DNA of 64,000 nt from Chryseobacterium indoltheticum (lineage in GTDB: Bacteria; Bacteroidota; Bacteroidia; Flavobacteriales; Weeksellaceae). How positions within the stretch are numbered: position 1 is the first letter of the stretch; every line of letters starts with the position of its first letter. The position numbers and the translations under genes were made by a program. Location: assembly GCF_003815915.1 (NCBI RefSeq), contig NZ_CP033929.1, forward strand, positions 1,488,001 through 1,552,000, given 5' to 3'. Shown here piece by piece: positions 1 through 9,589 of this stretch. Under the pieces are notes generated by a model. It was not told the DNA's origin and did not search any database. It was given only the letters and a program-made list of their open reading frames with translations.

Positions 1-1452
1 GTCGGGAATGATATCCTTCATTTTCCTAATGGTTTCAATGCCATCCATAATAGGCATGTGATAATCCATAATGATCACATCGAATTCAGACTTCTCCATG
101 ATCATTAGCAAAGCCTTCAGCCCGCTATCGCATTCCGTTACTTCGATATTTTTTCGTTTCAGCATCCTTTTCAGGATTTTTCGGTTGTTTTCATTATCGT
201 CAACAATCAAAACTCTCTTAATATCAGTGAAGCTTACATCATGTTCCTCTTCCTCTGTATCAAACTGAATATCAAAGAAAAAATCACTGCCTTTTCCCTG
301 ATCGCTTTCGACTTGTAAAACACTGCCGGCAAGTGCCAAGATTTGGTTCGAAATGGTAAGTCCCAAACCAGTACCACCATATCTTTTAGTAATACTGCCA
401 TCTTCCTGTGAAAAAGCATTGAAAATCTCAGCTTGTTTTTCACTGTTAATTCCAATACCTGTATCGCGAACTCCAAACCGGATTTGTTTTTTTCCTTCTT
501 CTAAATCATCTAAAACTTTAGCATATAAAGTAATCTCACCTTCCTCGGTAAATTTTATAGCGTTACTCAAAAGATTGACGAAAACCTGTTTTAAGCGCAT
601 CTCATCAGTCCATATATATCTAGGAATGGTGTCGTCAATATCGATGAGCATTTCTAATTGCTTATTAGTATTACTGTACGCAACAATATTGAAGGCTTCT
701 GAAACCATTTCCTCGACCTCTACTTTGTCGAGGTTTAGCTTCAGTTTTTGCTGTTCTAATTTTGAGAAGTCTAAAATATCGTTGATGATGCTGTGTAAAG
801 AAACTCCCGATTGATTGATAATTTCCAAATACTGTCTCTGTGTTTCGTCCAGATTGGTATCCAAAAGGAGCTCTGTAAAGCCGATTATACCATTTAACGG
901 GGTTCTGATCTCATGGCTCATATTGGCCACAAACTCCGATTTTAAAACATAGGCTTTTTCTGCTAGCTCTTTTGCTTGCAAGATTTTATTCTCCACGTTT
1001 TTTCTTTCGGTGATGTCAACTTCATTTACCAAAAACCATTTCGACGCTTGGTTCACTATTTTATTGACGAAATCTTCCTCTGCTTTATCTAAATTTTTCG
1101 CTTCCCTGTCAAATAAATTTAAATGAGCGATAAGATTGTCCTCAAGACCCGGTATAGCATAACTTCTATGAAATTTAAATTCCGATTTCTTAAACTCATA
1201 AACCGAAGTTTGATCATCAAAAAGAAATTGAGGATTCTGAGGATATATCTGATTGGGGGACGCGTCACTGGAAGCGAGAACATAAACTTGTCCTTCCGAG
1301 GCAATACTCATGGTACAAATCTCCATATTAGCCATCTGAGCAGCTGCGAACACTAAAAAATCAAAAACATTTGAATATTTTTTTTTCAATGCATTTAATT
1401 TGTCACTATACTGCTGATCCGGCGATTGATTATTGCTATTAAAGTGGTCCAT
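1..1452 (-). CDS. Hybrid sensor histidine kinase with receiver domain (C-terminus cut by window edge)
   Basis: Two-component signalling protein; the first 484 codons are visible and the frame runs off position 1. Start is ATG at 1452. Residues 1-150 look like a GAF-type sensor with no membrane segment, ending with the ITERK linker. The H-box [12 protein letters not shown] puts the phospho-accepting His at about residue 180. The ATP-binding domain shows the N-box [15 protein letters not shown] and GGTGLGL. A receiver follows, with VLIVDDN and the phospho-acceptor Asp near residue 463 in [10 protein letters not shown]. More receiver or Hpt domains may lie outside the window. It starts 27 bp after the putative tip-subunit gene, so it is probably the last gene of the appendage operon. 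A role in sensing assembly or surface contact is inference only. Confidence 0.9.
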   Translation of the reverse strand, partial: MDHFNSNNQSPDQQYSDKLNALKKKYSNVFDFLVFAAAQMANMEICTMSIASEGQVYVLASSDASPNQIYPQNPQFLFDDQTSVYEFKKSEFKFHRSYAIPGLEDNLIAHLNLFDREAKNLDKAEEDFVNKIVNQASKWFLVNEVDITERKNVENKILQAKELAEKAYVLKSEFVANMSHEIRTPLNGIIGFTELLLDTNLDETQRQYLEIINQSGVSLHSIINDILDFSKLEQQKLKLNLDKVEVEEMVSEAFNIVAYSNTNKQLEMLIDIDDTIPRYIWTDEMRLKQVFVNLLSNAIKFTEEGEITLYAKVLDDLEEGKKQIRFGVRDTGIGINSEKQAEIFNAFSQEDGSITKRYGGTGLGLTISNQILALAGSVLQVESDQGKGSDFFFDIQFDTEEEEHDVSFTDIKRVLIVDDNENNRKILKRMLKRKNIEVTECDSGLKALLMIMEKSEFDVIIMDYHMPIMDGIETIRKMKDIIPD

Positions 1453-1479
1453 AGAGAAGAGTCTTTTTATAAGATATTG

Positions 1480-2907
1480 TTAAATTGCCGTAAAGCTATA
1501 ATAAACATTGATAGAGTAGGTCGTATTTTCTTTCCCGACCAAACTTTGGGCACCGGCAGATGGTATGGTGTATCGTACGTTCAGTTCGCGATCCAAAGCA
1601 GGTGTTCCGTTAAAGAGAATTTTTTGGGGAGTTTTGGATAAGGGAGCATTTACAGAACTTCCATCGATGCCAATTTGTAATATGTTGGAATTAATGTCGG
1701 TTTGCAGGCCGCCTTTCTTGAAATAATTTTCGTCAGATTTTACATACAGTTCAAAACTCTCATTATTGGACAAAATAATTTGGTTTGGAATCATTTGTGA
1801 CTGACCATTGGTGTATTGAGCAGCTGTATTAAAATTAAAGTTTACATTTCGCCCGGAACTGGGGATGGTGATCTCCGACCGAGGAAGCACCTTTAGCTGA
1901 ACAGCTGTATTTTGCAAACTGTTAATTGAATTATCTGTACTTATGGCATTAAAGTTCAATTCAAAAGTATAAGTTCCGGCTTCAAAAAAATTGTTCTTAA
2001 AATCGTCCGCAGACACATAAAGCTCGGGGGTAAAGCTGTTTCTGTTTCCTGCTACAACACTTAGATTAGCAGGGGAAAAATTCTGAAAATTGGCAGATAA
2101 GGCTTTGGTCGTGAGCGCAGATCCATTACTACCCAATTTAATGCTTGCTATATTTCTGGTTCCCGGAACGCCTTTGGAAGAAGTGAACTGAACATTTGCG
2201 GAAGCTTTCGCCCAAAAATTAAAATCAATCGTATGCGCGATTTCCGTATTTTCTAAACTGAATACCTGCGTGCCTGTAGTCCGGTAGTTATTCAGAGAAG
2301 ATATTTCTATGTATTTTGTTAAAGATGTTGTGAGCCATCTGATGGATGACGGAATCACTAAAATTGTTTTAAAATTACGTGGCGTGAAATCATTATAATT
2401 TTGACTGATATCCATGGAGTAATTTCCTGCTCTGAATATATTGGCAGCAAACTGTGCGGCAGGAATTTTAAATGTGAAATTGATATTTCCTCGATTGAAT
2501 CCTCCGCCAAGAGTTGACACTGACGGTTCAAACCATTTTACAGCGCTTGTACTGAACGACTGAAAACCTGGTAAATAACCAAAATATCCAGTAGACGGTA
2601 ACTGCCCGCCCATACTTTCTAGCTGCCACAGTAGAACGGAGCTGGGTAAAGAAGATGAGGAGGAAGAGTGCGTAAAGGTTGGCCCAGACGTAGAGTTAAA
2701 TGTAGGAGCTGTTGGTGCAAATCCGAAAAAATTATAATCCCAGTTTGTTCTGTTGGTATTCATTACCCTTGTTGGTAATGAAGTAAATTCACTCCTGTTA
2801 AAAATATTATTTTCAGGAATAGAAAGGTAAACATCCTGAGCTTTCGTGGCTGTTGATCCGCAGCACACGGTAAAAATTCCTATTATAAAAGCTCTCATCG
2901 TTTTCAT
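1480..2907 (-). CDS. Secreted putative tip subunit/adhesin of the chaperone-usher locus
   Basis: This 475-residue protein has an N-terminal signal peptide (about 1-23, ending TKAQ). The body is Ser/Thr/Asn-rich and beta-like. No catalytic motif is visible. The last 35 residues (YTIPSAGAQSLVGKENTTY, then a V-Y-Y strand) match the C-terminal pattern of the DUF4402 subunits in this locus (YTIPAAK, LGKPAGTYT, V-T-Y-T). It may therefore be built into the same fibre, probably as the tip, since it is large, single-copy and last among the structural genes. It follows the usher gene by 10 bp. The function is inferred from context; I do not recognise the N-terminal domain. Confidence 0.7.
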   Translation of the reverse strand: MKTMRAFIIGIFTVCCGSTATKAQDVYLSIPENNIFNRSEFTSLPTRVMNTNRTNWDYNFFGFAPTAPTFNSTSGPTFTHSSSSSSLPSSVLLWQLESMGGQLPSTGYFGYLPGFQSFSTSAVKWFEPSVSTLGGGFNRGNINFTFKIPAAQFAANIFRAGNYSMDISQNYNDFTPRNFKTILVIPSSIRWLTTSLTKYIEISSLNNYRTTGTQVFSLENTEIAHTIDFNFWAKASANVQFTSSKGVPGTRNIASIKLGSNGSALTTKALSANFQNFSPANLSVVAGNRNSFTPELYVSADDFKNNFFEAGTYTFELNFNAISTDNSINSLQNTAVQLKVLPRSEITIPSSGRNVNFNFNTAAQYTNGQSQMIPNQIILSNNESFELYVKSDENYFKKGGLQTDINSNILQIGIDGSSVNAPLSKTPQKILFNGTPALDRELNVRYTIPSAGAQSLVGKENTTYSINVYYSFTAI

Positions 2908-2917
2908 ATGTCTAAAT

Positions 2918-5722
2918 TTAAAACTTTTTCACCTTTATGGTGGTATCTTTCTTCTTATATTCAAATACTACGGTTTCTGAGTAACCTTCTTTAGTCACCT
3001 GAATAGTTTGGTTGGGTTGAATATAGCTGTATTTGTCATTTTCAATATAGAGCTCGTACTTTCCATCTTTCAGGAAAAACTCAAACTCATTTTTTTGGTT
3101 AACCACGGCAGTGTAGATCGCTCCATCTTCACTTTTTGCATACACTACTATTCCTGTTACATCCGTTTCCAAAACATCGTAGGCTTGTTTGATCTCTATT
3201 AATTTCCCACTTACTCTGATGTTTTTTACCAGACCCACTTTGCGGTTGATATTTTTATCGACCATAATCACAGGATCCATCATTAATCGTGCACCTGCAC
3301 TTTCGTTTACCTTCAGTGTGTAAATACCTTCAGGCACATTCTGAAAAACTACTTTTCCGTTCTTATCTGTCAGTGCAACAAAATTGTCCAGTTTCACTAT
3401 TTCATTTGCAAGAACCACTTCACCTGTTTCCAGAAGTCCGTTGAAATTTTTATCATCAAATAACTGGAATGTCACTTTATGATTTCCAAGAGCCGTAGCT
3501 GCGGTAAAATATTTTTTAATCCCGACTCTGAACTGGTAATAACTGCCACTACTTGCATAAGCAGCTGTAGATTTATAACCTGAAAAATTAAAATAACCTG
3601 TGGATGACCACGAAGGTGAAATTTTATATTCCAGATTACCACTCATATTGCTGTTTAAATTTTTATAAAGTTCCGAATAGGAAGTTCCGGCTGAAAGAGA
3701 TCCAATCAGATTATTACTAAGCATCTGGAAATTATACGAGGCATATACGTTATAGTTGGCAAAATTACGGTCTACATCGTAATAAGAATTTAAATCAAAA
3801 ACGGTGGTTGCGTTCCATTGGGCTGTCCCGTTTAGGGAAAAAGCTTTATACCTGTAAGACAAGGTTGTTTTCAGGCTGTTGAACCAATCATCTTTATTGT
3901 TCTCTTTTGAATACGAATATTCCGCCGTCCAGTTTAATCCGTGAGCACCTAATGTAGTACTTATGTTGGCCTCCATTCTGTAAGAAAAAAGTTCCTGCGA
4001 TGAATAAAAATTGGCTGTTTTTTGCCTTTCAACCTTTGGAGACAGTAAGAAATTCCACTTCTTTAAAGAAAGCTGGTAGCCTGTTGCGAAAGCTTCTGTA
4101 CTGTTGAAATAATAACGCAAATTAGCGGTATTCGCAGTCTGGATTGGCGTATTTTGGAAACTCAGAAACTCTGGATCAACCTGTGAATTCTGATATTGCA
4201 TAAAAGCACGCTGAGAAGCAGATAATTGTAGGCCTATTCGCTGATTTGAGAAAAAAGATCCTCTTTTGATCCCTGCATAACTTTTGGTGGCAAAAGAATT
4301 AACAGATTGTATATCCCATTTCCCGATTTTCCCTTCGTAATTGGCCCCCATTGAAGCTCCTTCGTTTTCATCTCTGTTTACGAGACCTTTTTCGTGGCTG
4401 AGACCCACCTCCGTGCGGATCGTGTGTTTATCGTTAACCAAAAAAGAGGTTACTGCGTTTGCCAATTGCGTATCTACGTTAAAGCGTGGGTCATGGTCAA
4501 ATATATAGGATACTTTCCCATTAAAAGATTTATCATTTCCGAAACCATATTTTGCACCCACTATGGTAGATCCTTCTATTTGTTGGAAATAAGTACCAGC
4601 AAGGTTATAATTATTTTCCAATGCAAGAATTTCAATCTGATTATTTTTACCCAATTTGGTAGAAGCTTTCCCACCTCTCCCGAAAACCGGGTAGTCGTAA
4701 TCGTTACTATTAACATTTCCAAGTCGTAGTACTGTATTTTTTCTTTCCAGCTCCAGCCAGGTATCATATAGATTATAGCGGCCGTCTTCATGATAGTAAT
4801 CTGCACCTATATTGAAACGAGATTTCAAATCTTCAGTCACTCGAAATGCTGTGTTTCCTCTCAATTGAAGAAAATTGAAACCTGAACTGTTTTCGTTATA
4901 GGAAATTTCTGCAAAATTAGTTCCACTCACTCCCTCGTTTCCACGGGCAACTTGTCTGTTGTTTGATAAAATGACTAAGTATAGCGTGTTACTTCCCACG
5001 ATCTCATTATTAAGCAGGTCTGTGGCAGTTGCATTAATATTAAACTCCGGGAAAAGCGTATTCTGTTTTCTGACCGCAATTTTGATCTCAATCGTTTGTT
5101 TTTCTAAACCTTCCAGAGATACAGTATGTTGTTTTGGCATCATTTCCAAACCATCAGGAATAGATTGTAAATCAATCTTAACGGTTCTTTTGCTATAACC
5201 CTGGTTTTCTACAATCAGCATAATTGAGGATTCGGGTGCAGCAGGATTAATGAAATTTTCGTATGTAGCCGTATAAATTGCGATGTTTTTGTTCTCTTCT
5301 TTGTCAGCGAAGAACGAAGCGCTTTCAGTTCTGGTAACCGTTGGGGTGGTATACGAAATCTGGAATTTGATCTCATTGGATATCAGTTTCATAAAATCCA
5401 AGTTGGCGATCAGTTTCACAGGAAGATTTTTAGATTGACCAGCACCTAAGGGAAAGTCATTTTTGGGATAGAAAAGTAAACCCGGATATTTTTCCTGAGG
5501 TATGATATTCTGAATAGTAATTTCTTCAGAACTTTTATTCTCAATAACCAGGAAATTAGTGAAAGTAGAACCCTTCTCAACAGCTACACGGTTATTTTCA
5601 AAATGAATTTCTATATCCTTCTTTTCCTGCGCAAAGGCAAATGAAAATTGCAGAAGAAAAAGTACAAAAAATAATATTGTTCTTCTTCGGACTGATGTCG
5701 GTGTTCCATTTTGTGGTTTCAA
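2918..5722 (-). CDS. Atypical usher-like outer-membrane protein
   Basis: This 934-residue protein has a signal peptide (about 1-31, ending FAFAQ). Residues 32-250 form two Ig/CARDB-like domains. Residues 260-740 have the alternating aromatic/polar pattern of a large beta-barrel (many GNV, YY and NLxY strands). Residues 750-815 hold an SdrD-B-like module (FQLFDDKNFNGLLETGE, LTDKNGKVVF). A further carboxypeptidase-regulatory-like domain ends in a Lys-rich tail. It is not a classical PF00577 usher, but its size and its position between the chaperone and tip genes (9 and 10 bp gaps) fit a secretion pore for the fibre subunits. The role is inferred from architecture and context. Confidence 0.72.
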   Translation of the reverse strand: MKPQNGTPTSVRRRTILFFVLFLLQFSFAFAQEKKDIEIHFENNRVAVEKGSTFTNFLVIENKSSEEITIQNIIPQEKYPGLLFYPKNDFPLGAGQSKNLPVKLIANLDFMKLISNEIKFQISYTTPTVTRTESASFFADKEENKNIAIYTATYENFINPAAPESSIMLIVENQGYSKRTVKIDLQSIPDGLEMMPKQHTVSLEGLEKQTIEIKIAVRKQNTLFPEFNINATATDLLNNEIVGSNTLYLVILSNNRQVARGNEGVSGTNFAEISYNENSSGFNFLQLRGNTAFRVTEDLKSRFNIGADYYHEDGRYNLYDTWLELERKNTVLRLGNVNSNDYDYPVFGRGGKASTKLGKNNQIEILALENNYNLAGTYFQQIEGSTIVGAKYGFGNDKSFNGKVSYIFDHDPRFNVDTQLANAVTSFLVNDKHTIRTEVGLSHEKGLVNRDENEGASMGANYEGKIGKWDIQSVNSFATKSYAGIKRGSFFSNQRIGLQLSASQRAFMQYQNSQVDPEFLSFQNTPIQTANTANLRYYFNSTEAFATGYQLSLKKWNFLLSPKVERQKTANFYSSQELFSYRMEANISTTLGAHGLNWTAEYSYSKENNKDDWFNSLKTTLSYRYKAFSLNGTAQWNATTVFDLNSYYDVDRNFANYNVYASYNFQMLSNNLIGSLSAGTSYSELYKNLNSNMSGNLEYKISPSWSSTGYFNFSGYKSTAAYASSGSYYQFRVGIKKYFTAATALGNHKVTFQLFDDKNFNGLLETGEVVLANEIVKLDNFVALTDKNGKVVFQNVPEGIYTLKVNESAGARLMMDPVIMVDKNINRKVGLVKNIRVSGKLIEIKQAYDVLETDVTGIVVYAKSEDGAIYTAVVNQKNEFEFFLKDGKYELYIENDKYSYIQPNQTIQVTKEGYSETVVFEYKKKDTTIKVKKF

Positions 5723-5731
5723 GACTTAATT

Positions 5732-6532
5732 TTAAAATTTAAAGTTTTTTTCGCCTACGCGTAAATCATTGGATCCTGCCATTTTGATAATAGCCACGCC
5801 AAGAAAGTTCCCTGAAATGTTCTCTGGTAAAGAAAACTGAACGACCTGATCGGTATTGGGAAGCATAGAGATTGAAATTGCGGCTAATTTTATTTCTTTA
5901 CCATTGTCGGTATTGGTAAGTTCAAACTCAACGGTGGCATCATTGATGGTATTTCCATCGTTATGGATGCTTACTGCGACTTTTTTGTTTGCTGCACTCT
6001 CATTACTTACCTCAGCTATATTGGTAATGTCTAAACTTTTTTTCTGGTTTCCTGGCGGTGTATAGAAGATGTGAAGTCCAACCTCAAATAAGGTAATAAT
6101 ACCAATCCCGTTCTGAATACGTGCCTGATCTGCCTGCTGAGGAAGTTGAGTAAAAAACAACATGCTGTTGGTTACGGTAGACTTTGATGCGTTTGCCGGA
6201 ATCTGCATGGTTACTACAATTTCCTTTGTACTTTTCGCGGGAACCGTTACAGCGTTTTCCAAGGTAGACAGCCAAGCGGCATTAGAAGTTTTTGAACTGC
6301 CTGCTTCAAGATAAACTTTATTTCCGTCTTCTTCTCTAGCCCAATCTTTATAGTTGAGATTAAAAACATAATCCTTATCCGAGCTGTTTTGAAGCGTAAC
6401 TGTTTGTGTTACTTTTTCTCCTGGATTACCGGTAAAAAACAGTCGCGTAGGCGACATCGAGATACTTTGTGCCAGAATTGAAGAAGACCCTGTAAGAATA
6501 AAGAAAATGAAAAGGTGAATTAACTTGCGCAT
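5732..6532 (-). CDS. PapD-like periplasmic chaperone
   Basis: This 266-residue protein has a signal peptide (1-21, ending ILAQ). It has the typical chaperone N-terminal domain: SISMSPTRLFF, then VTLQNSSDKDYVFNL, and later VPAKSTKEIVVTMQIP. A second Ig-like domain follows at about 165-266. Such chaperones donate a beta strand to fold pilin-like subunits in the periplasm. It lies between the subunit genes and the usher gene (9 bp before the usher), which supports a role in the same pathway. It is probably transcribed from the subunit promoters upstream, modulated by the hairpin at 6553-6595. Confidence 0.85.
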   Translation of the reverse strand: MRKLIHLFIFFILTGSSSILAQSISMSPTRLFFTGNPGEKVTQTVTLQNSSDKDYVFNLNYKDWAREEDGNKVYLEAGSSKTSNAAWLSTLENAVTVPAKSTKEIVVTMQIPANASKSTVTNSMLFFTQLPQQADQARIQNGIGIITLFEVGLHIFYTPPGNQKKSLDITNIAEVSNESAANKKVAVSIHNDGNTINDATVEFELTNTDNGKEIKLAAISISMLPNTDQVVQFSLPENISGNFLGVAIIKMAGSNDLRVGEKNFKF

Positions 6533-6552
6533 GGTGTAAATTTTTTAAAAAT

Positions 6553-6595
6553 AAAGATTCCCAAAATTACTGAAAACGTAGCTAAAGGAATCTTT
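6553..6595 (-). terminator. Hairpin between the first subunit gene and the chaperone gene
   Basis: Inverted repeat AAAGATTCC / GGAATCTTT with a 25-nt loop, in the 80-bp gap between subunit copy 1 and the chaperone. There is no clean U-run, so it may be an attenuator or an mRNA 3'-end stabiliser that keeps subunit expression above that of the assembly genes. That role is inference. Confidence 0.45.
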
Positions 6596-6612
6596 AAAGC
6601 TGAAAATTTTTA

Positions 6613-7158
6613 TTATAAAGCAGTTGCAGTATAAGTTACTGTTTGCGTGTAAGTTCCGGCTGGTTTACCTAAAATATCAGCAGAAGATGATTTCGCTGCA
6701 GGAATCGTGTAATCCAGATTCAGTGTCAAAGCGCTTCCAAGTGGTGCATTTGTCACTAAGTTTTGATCAGTTGCAGATAAAACGACAGCATTTTTTGTTC
6801 CGCCCATTGTTCCGGCAGCTGCAGCAGCTTTGATTGTCAAAACATTTACAGGGATTAAGTTGGTTCCATTCATGAAATTTGCACCTCCAGCTTTTACTTT
6901 AACGTTAAAGTTCTTGGTTGAAGTAACCTTTAAAGAGTTTGCTTTAGTAATCGTCTGATCAGAGTTATAATCTGCTGCAGTAGCATAGTTGAAGTCAACC
7001 GTATTACCGATGGCAGTACTTCCGGCGTCGATTGAGATCACATCGTTAAGGGTAATGTTTACGGTTGTTGTTGCAGTTGTATTTTGAGCCTGAACATTGT
7101 TAGTTCCTAATATAGTTGCTCCGATAGTTAAGGCTGTGATTACGATTAGTTTTGTCAT
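6613..7158 (-). CDS. DUF4402 secreted fibre subunit, copy 1
   Basis: This 181-residue secreted protein has a signal peptide 1-24 (ends NNVQAQ) followed by a DUF4402 domain: Thr-rich N-terminal strand, FNYATAADYNSDQTI, FNVKVKAGGANF, and C-terminal LGKPAGTYTQTVTYTATAL. DUF4402 proteins are small beta-rich secreted proteins; here they sit beside a chaperone and an usher-like pore, so a pilin role is likely. The protein is identical to copies 3, 4 and 5, though the DNA differs at many silent sites. It is the copy nearest the assembly genes and probably shares a transcript with them. Confidence 0.85.
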   Translation of the reverse strand: MTKLIVITALTIGATILGTNNVQAQNTTATTTVNITLNDVISIDAGSTAIGNTVDFNYATAADYNSDQTITKANSLKVTSTKNFNVKVKAGGANFMNGTNLIPVNVLTIKAAAAAGTMGGTKNAVVLSATDQNLVTNAPLGSALTLNLDYTIPAAKSSSADILGKPAGTYTQTVTYTATAL

Positions 7159-7210
7159 AATAGTATTATTTTATTTTTATTCTTGTTTAATTGTTCTCTT
7201 TTGAACACTA

Positions 7211-7280
7211 CAAATCTACGGCGGCGCTAAAATTTTCTTTGTAGTTGAAAATGGAATTTGATGTAGTAAAATAACTACAT
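7211..7280 (-). promoter_or_regulatory. Promoter and upstream dyad of subunit copy 1
   Basis: A minus-strand -7 element TAGATTTG (7211-7218) fits the Bacteroidota consensus TAnnTTTG and lies about 50 nt before the start codon. No clear -33 TTTG is present. Further upstream is a perfect dyad ATGTAGT-N6-ACTACAT (7261-7280), at roughly -45 to -70 from the start of transcription. The dyad occurs at the same place in copies 2-5, which suggests an activator site. Confidence 0.65.
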
Positions 7281-7465
7281 GAGTTATTCATTTGGTTTAA
7301 GTATAAACTGAATGTCCGCTGTCTTCCATAATCCTTAATTTAACGCAATGACAAACAAAGAATTTTAAATACTAAATTGTTTTTAGGTTATACAAAGGCG
7401 TAAACTTAACAATGAAATACAAAGTATTTATAATGATAACAGATTATGGATAATCATAATAAAAA

Positions 7466-7497
7466 AGCCCTCAACACTTTATAGGTGTTGAGGGCTT
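7466..7497 (-). terminator. Intrinsic terminator after the 99-residue gene
   Basis: Stem AAGCCCTCAACAC / GTGTTGAGGGCTT, 34 bp downstream of the minus-strand gene at 7531-7830. The same stem sequence is used at 11642-11680 after subunit 6, so the two sites share descent. Confidence 0.8.
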
Positions 7498-7530
7498 ATA
7501 TATAGTTGCTGTGTTTTATATATTACTCAC

Positions 7531-7830
7531 TTATTTCAACATTATGCTTGTTACAATTTCGTCTTTAAAATATAGTGATAATGATAAAAGGGTGTTTCCA
7601 AATTGATCTGATTCTACAGGATAAGACCATGTCATGGAAGTATAAATATGTGGCTCATGTCCAAAAAGTTCACGTATTTCTTTTTTGCTTTTCCCAATAG
7701 GAATTTTAAATTTGAAAATATCATTAACAAGAGTTTTTCTTTTCTCTGGACGAGTTTTCCAAAGGATACTATCAAATTGATGATTACCAATTTCAAGTAA
7801 AAACAATAGCTTTTTTATTAGATTCGGCAT
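7531..7830 (-). CDS. Small protein of unknown function inside the subunit array
   Basis: This 99-residue protein has no clear signal peptide. The central part, GKSKKEIRELFGHEP, then W-x-Y-P and a closing strand LSLYFKDEIV, resembles the BamE/SmpA-like pattern (G-x-S-K-x-E-I-x-x-x-F-G-x-P, W-x-Y, then F-x-D-x-x-V). That resemblance is weak, and I do not assign a function. It sits between subunit copies 1 and 2, replaces the subunit expected there, and has its own terminator. Confidence 0.55.
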   Translation of the reverse strand: MPNLIKKLLFLLEIGNHQFDSILWKTRPEKRKTLVNDIFKFKIPIGKSKKEIRELFGHEPHIYTSMTWSYPVESDQFGNTLLSLSLYFKDEIVTSIMLK

Positions 7831-7978
7831 ATTATTTTGTAATTATTTAATTATTACCTTGATTTCACTTATCATATTAAAATAGACCATTTTAACATTA
7901 ATTTATAAGATCTTTCAGAGTTATATCACTTTTAAATTCATTAAAAATTAATTTCGTAATGATATAAATAATGTCTTA

Positions 7979-8524
7979 TTATAAAGCAGTTGCAGTATAA
8001 GTTACTGTTTGCGTGTAAGTTCCCGCCGGTTTACCTAAAATATCTGCAGAAGATGATTTTGCTGCAGGAATTGTGTAATCCAAATTCAGTGTTAATGCGC
8101 TTCCAAGTAGTGCATTTGTCACTAAATTTTGATCAGTTGCAGATAAAACGACAGCATTTTTTGTTCCGCCCATTGTTCCGGCAGCTGTAGCAGCTTTGAT
8201 TGTCAAAACATTTACAGGGATTAAGTTGGTTCCATTCATGAAATTCGCACCTCCTGCTTTTACCTTAACGTTAAAGTTCTTGGTTGAAGTAACCTTTAAA
8301 GAGTTTGCTTTAGTAATCGTTTGATCAGAGTTATAGTCTGCTGCAGTAGCATAGTTGAAGTCAACGGTATTGCCGATTGCAGTACTTCCGGCGTCGATTG
8401 AGATCACATCGTTCAGGGTAATGTTTACTGTAGTTGTTGCAGTTGTATTTTGCGCCTGAACATTGTTTGTTCCTAATATAGTTGCTCCGATAGTTAAGGC
8501 TGTGATTACAATTAGTTTTGTCAT
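7979..8524 (-). CDS. DUF4402 secreted fibre subunit, copy 2
   Basis: This 181-residue protein has the same signal peptide and DUF4402 fold as copy 1. It is the only near-identical copy with amino-acid changes: Ala to Thr in the KAATAAGTMGG segment and Pro to Leu in TNALLGSALTL. Its 5' region (promoter and dyad) is conserved. No strong hairpin lies directly downstream; the 148 bp to the 99-residue gene are AT-rich. Role inferred as for the other copies. Confidence 0.84.
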   Translation of the reverse strand: MTKLIVITALTIGATILGTNNVQAQNTTATTTVNITLNDVISIDAGSTAIGNTVDFNYATAADYNSDQTITKANSLKVTSTKNFNVKVKAGGANFMNGTNLIPVNVLTIKAATAAGTMGGTKNAVVLSATDQNLVTNALLGSALTLNLDYTIPAAKSSSADILGKPAGTYTQTVTYTATAL

Positions 8525-8576
8525 AATAGTATTATTTTATTTTTATTCTTGTTTAATTGTTCTCTTTTGAACACTA

Positions 8577-8646
8577 CAAATCTACGGCGGTGCTAAAATT
8601 TTCTTTGTAGTTGAAAATGGAATTTGATGTAGTAAAATAACTACAT
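8577..8646 (-). promoter_or_regulatory. Promoter and upstream dyad of subunit copy 2
   Basis: TAGATTTG on the minus strand at 8577-8584, with the dyad ATGTAGT-N6-ACTACAT at 8627-8646. Same spacing as in copy 1. Confidence 0.62.
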
Positions 8647-8858
8647 GAGTTATTCATTTGGTGTAAATAGAAATTGAATGTCTGCTGTCTTTCATTAACG
8701 CTAGGAGAAACAAAGAATTTAAAATACTAACTGGTTTTTAGGTTATACAAAGGCGTAAACTTAACAATGAAATACAAAGTATTCAATGAAAACAGATTGC
8801 GAATAATCATAATATAAAAGCCAATTTCTCTATATCGGTATCAATACATACAAAATCA

Positions 8859-8880
8859 AAGGCCTCCTGTAGGAAGCCTT
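8859..8880 (-). terminator. Terminator hairpin after subunit copy 3
   Basis: Stem AAGGCTTCC / GGAGGCCTT (one wobble) with loop TACA on the minus strand, about 42 bp after the stop of copy 3 and followed by a weak T-rich stretch. Repeated exactly after copies 4 and 5. Confidence 0.65.
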
Positions 8881-8921
8881 CGAACACCAAATCACAAAAT
8901 ATTAATATGAAAAAAATTCAC

Positions 8922-9467
8922 TTATAAAGCAGTTGCAGTATAAGTTACTGTTTGCGTGTAAGTTCCCGCTGGTTTACCTAAAATATCAGCAGATGATGAT
9001 TTCGCTGCAGGAATTGTGTAATCCAAATTCAGTGTTAATGCGCTTCCTAGTGGAGCGTTTGTCACTAAGTTTTGATCAGTTGCAGATAAAACGACAGCGT
9101 TTTTTGTACCACCCATTGTTCCGGCAGCTGCGGCAGCTTTGATTGTCAAAACATTTACAGGGATTAAGTTGGTTCCATTCATGAAATTCGCACCTCCTGC
9201 TTTTACCTTAACGTTAAAGTTCTTGGTTGAAGTAACCTTTAAAGAGTTTGCTTTAGTAATCGTTTGATCAGAGTTATAGTCTGCTGCAGTAGCATAGTTG
9301 AAGTCAACGGTATTGCCGATTGCAGTACTTCCGGCGTCGATTGAGATCACATCGTTCAGGGTAATGTTTACTGTAGTTGTTGCAGTTGTATTTTGCGCCT
9401 GAACATTGTTTGTTCCTAATATAGTTGCTCCGATAGTTAAGGCTGTGATTACGATTAGTTTTGTCAT
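8922..9467 (-). CDS. DUF4402 secreted fibre subunit, copy 3
   Basis: This 181-residue protein is identical to copies 1, 4 and 5, with signal peptide 1-24 and a DUF4402 domain. The DNA differs from copy 1 at many third positions but is close to copies 4 and 5. It begins the 942-bp tandem array (start-to-start spacing of 942 bp with copies 4 and 5). It has its own promoter and terminator, so it is a monocistronic unit. Confidence 0.85.
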   Translation of the reverse strand: MTKLIVITALTIGATILGTNNVQAQNTTATTTVNITLNDVISIDAGSTAIGNTVDFNYATAADYNSDQTITKANSLKVTSTKNFNVKVKAGGANFMNGTNLIPVNVLTIKAAAAAGTMGGTKNAVVLSATDQNLVTNAPLGSALTLNLDYTIPAAKSSSADILGKPAGTYTQTVTYTATAL

Positions 9468-9519
9468 AATAGTATTATTTTATTTTTATTCTTGTTTAAT
9501 TGTTCTCTTTTGAACACTA

Positions 9520-9589
9520 CAAATCTACGGCGGCGCTAAAATTTTCTTTGTAGTTGAAAATGGAATTTGATGTAGTAAAATAACTACAT
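9520..9589 (-). promoter_or_regulatory. Promoter and upstream dyad of subunit copy 3
   Basis: TAGATTTG on the minus strand at 9520-9527 and the dyad ATGTAGT-N6-ACTACAT at 9570-9589, spaced as in the other copies. Confidence 0.62.

Noticed and set aside
71..814. Plus- and minus-strand frames overlapping the histidine kinase
   Set aside because: The minus-strand frame from 1452 contains all kinase and receiver motifs; the others are out of frame with it and have no recognisable sequence.
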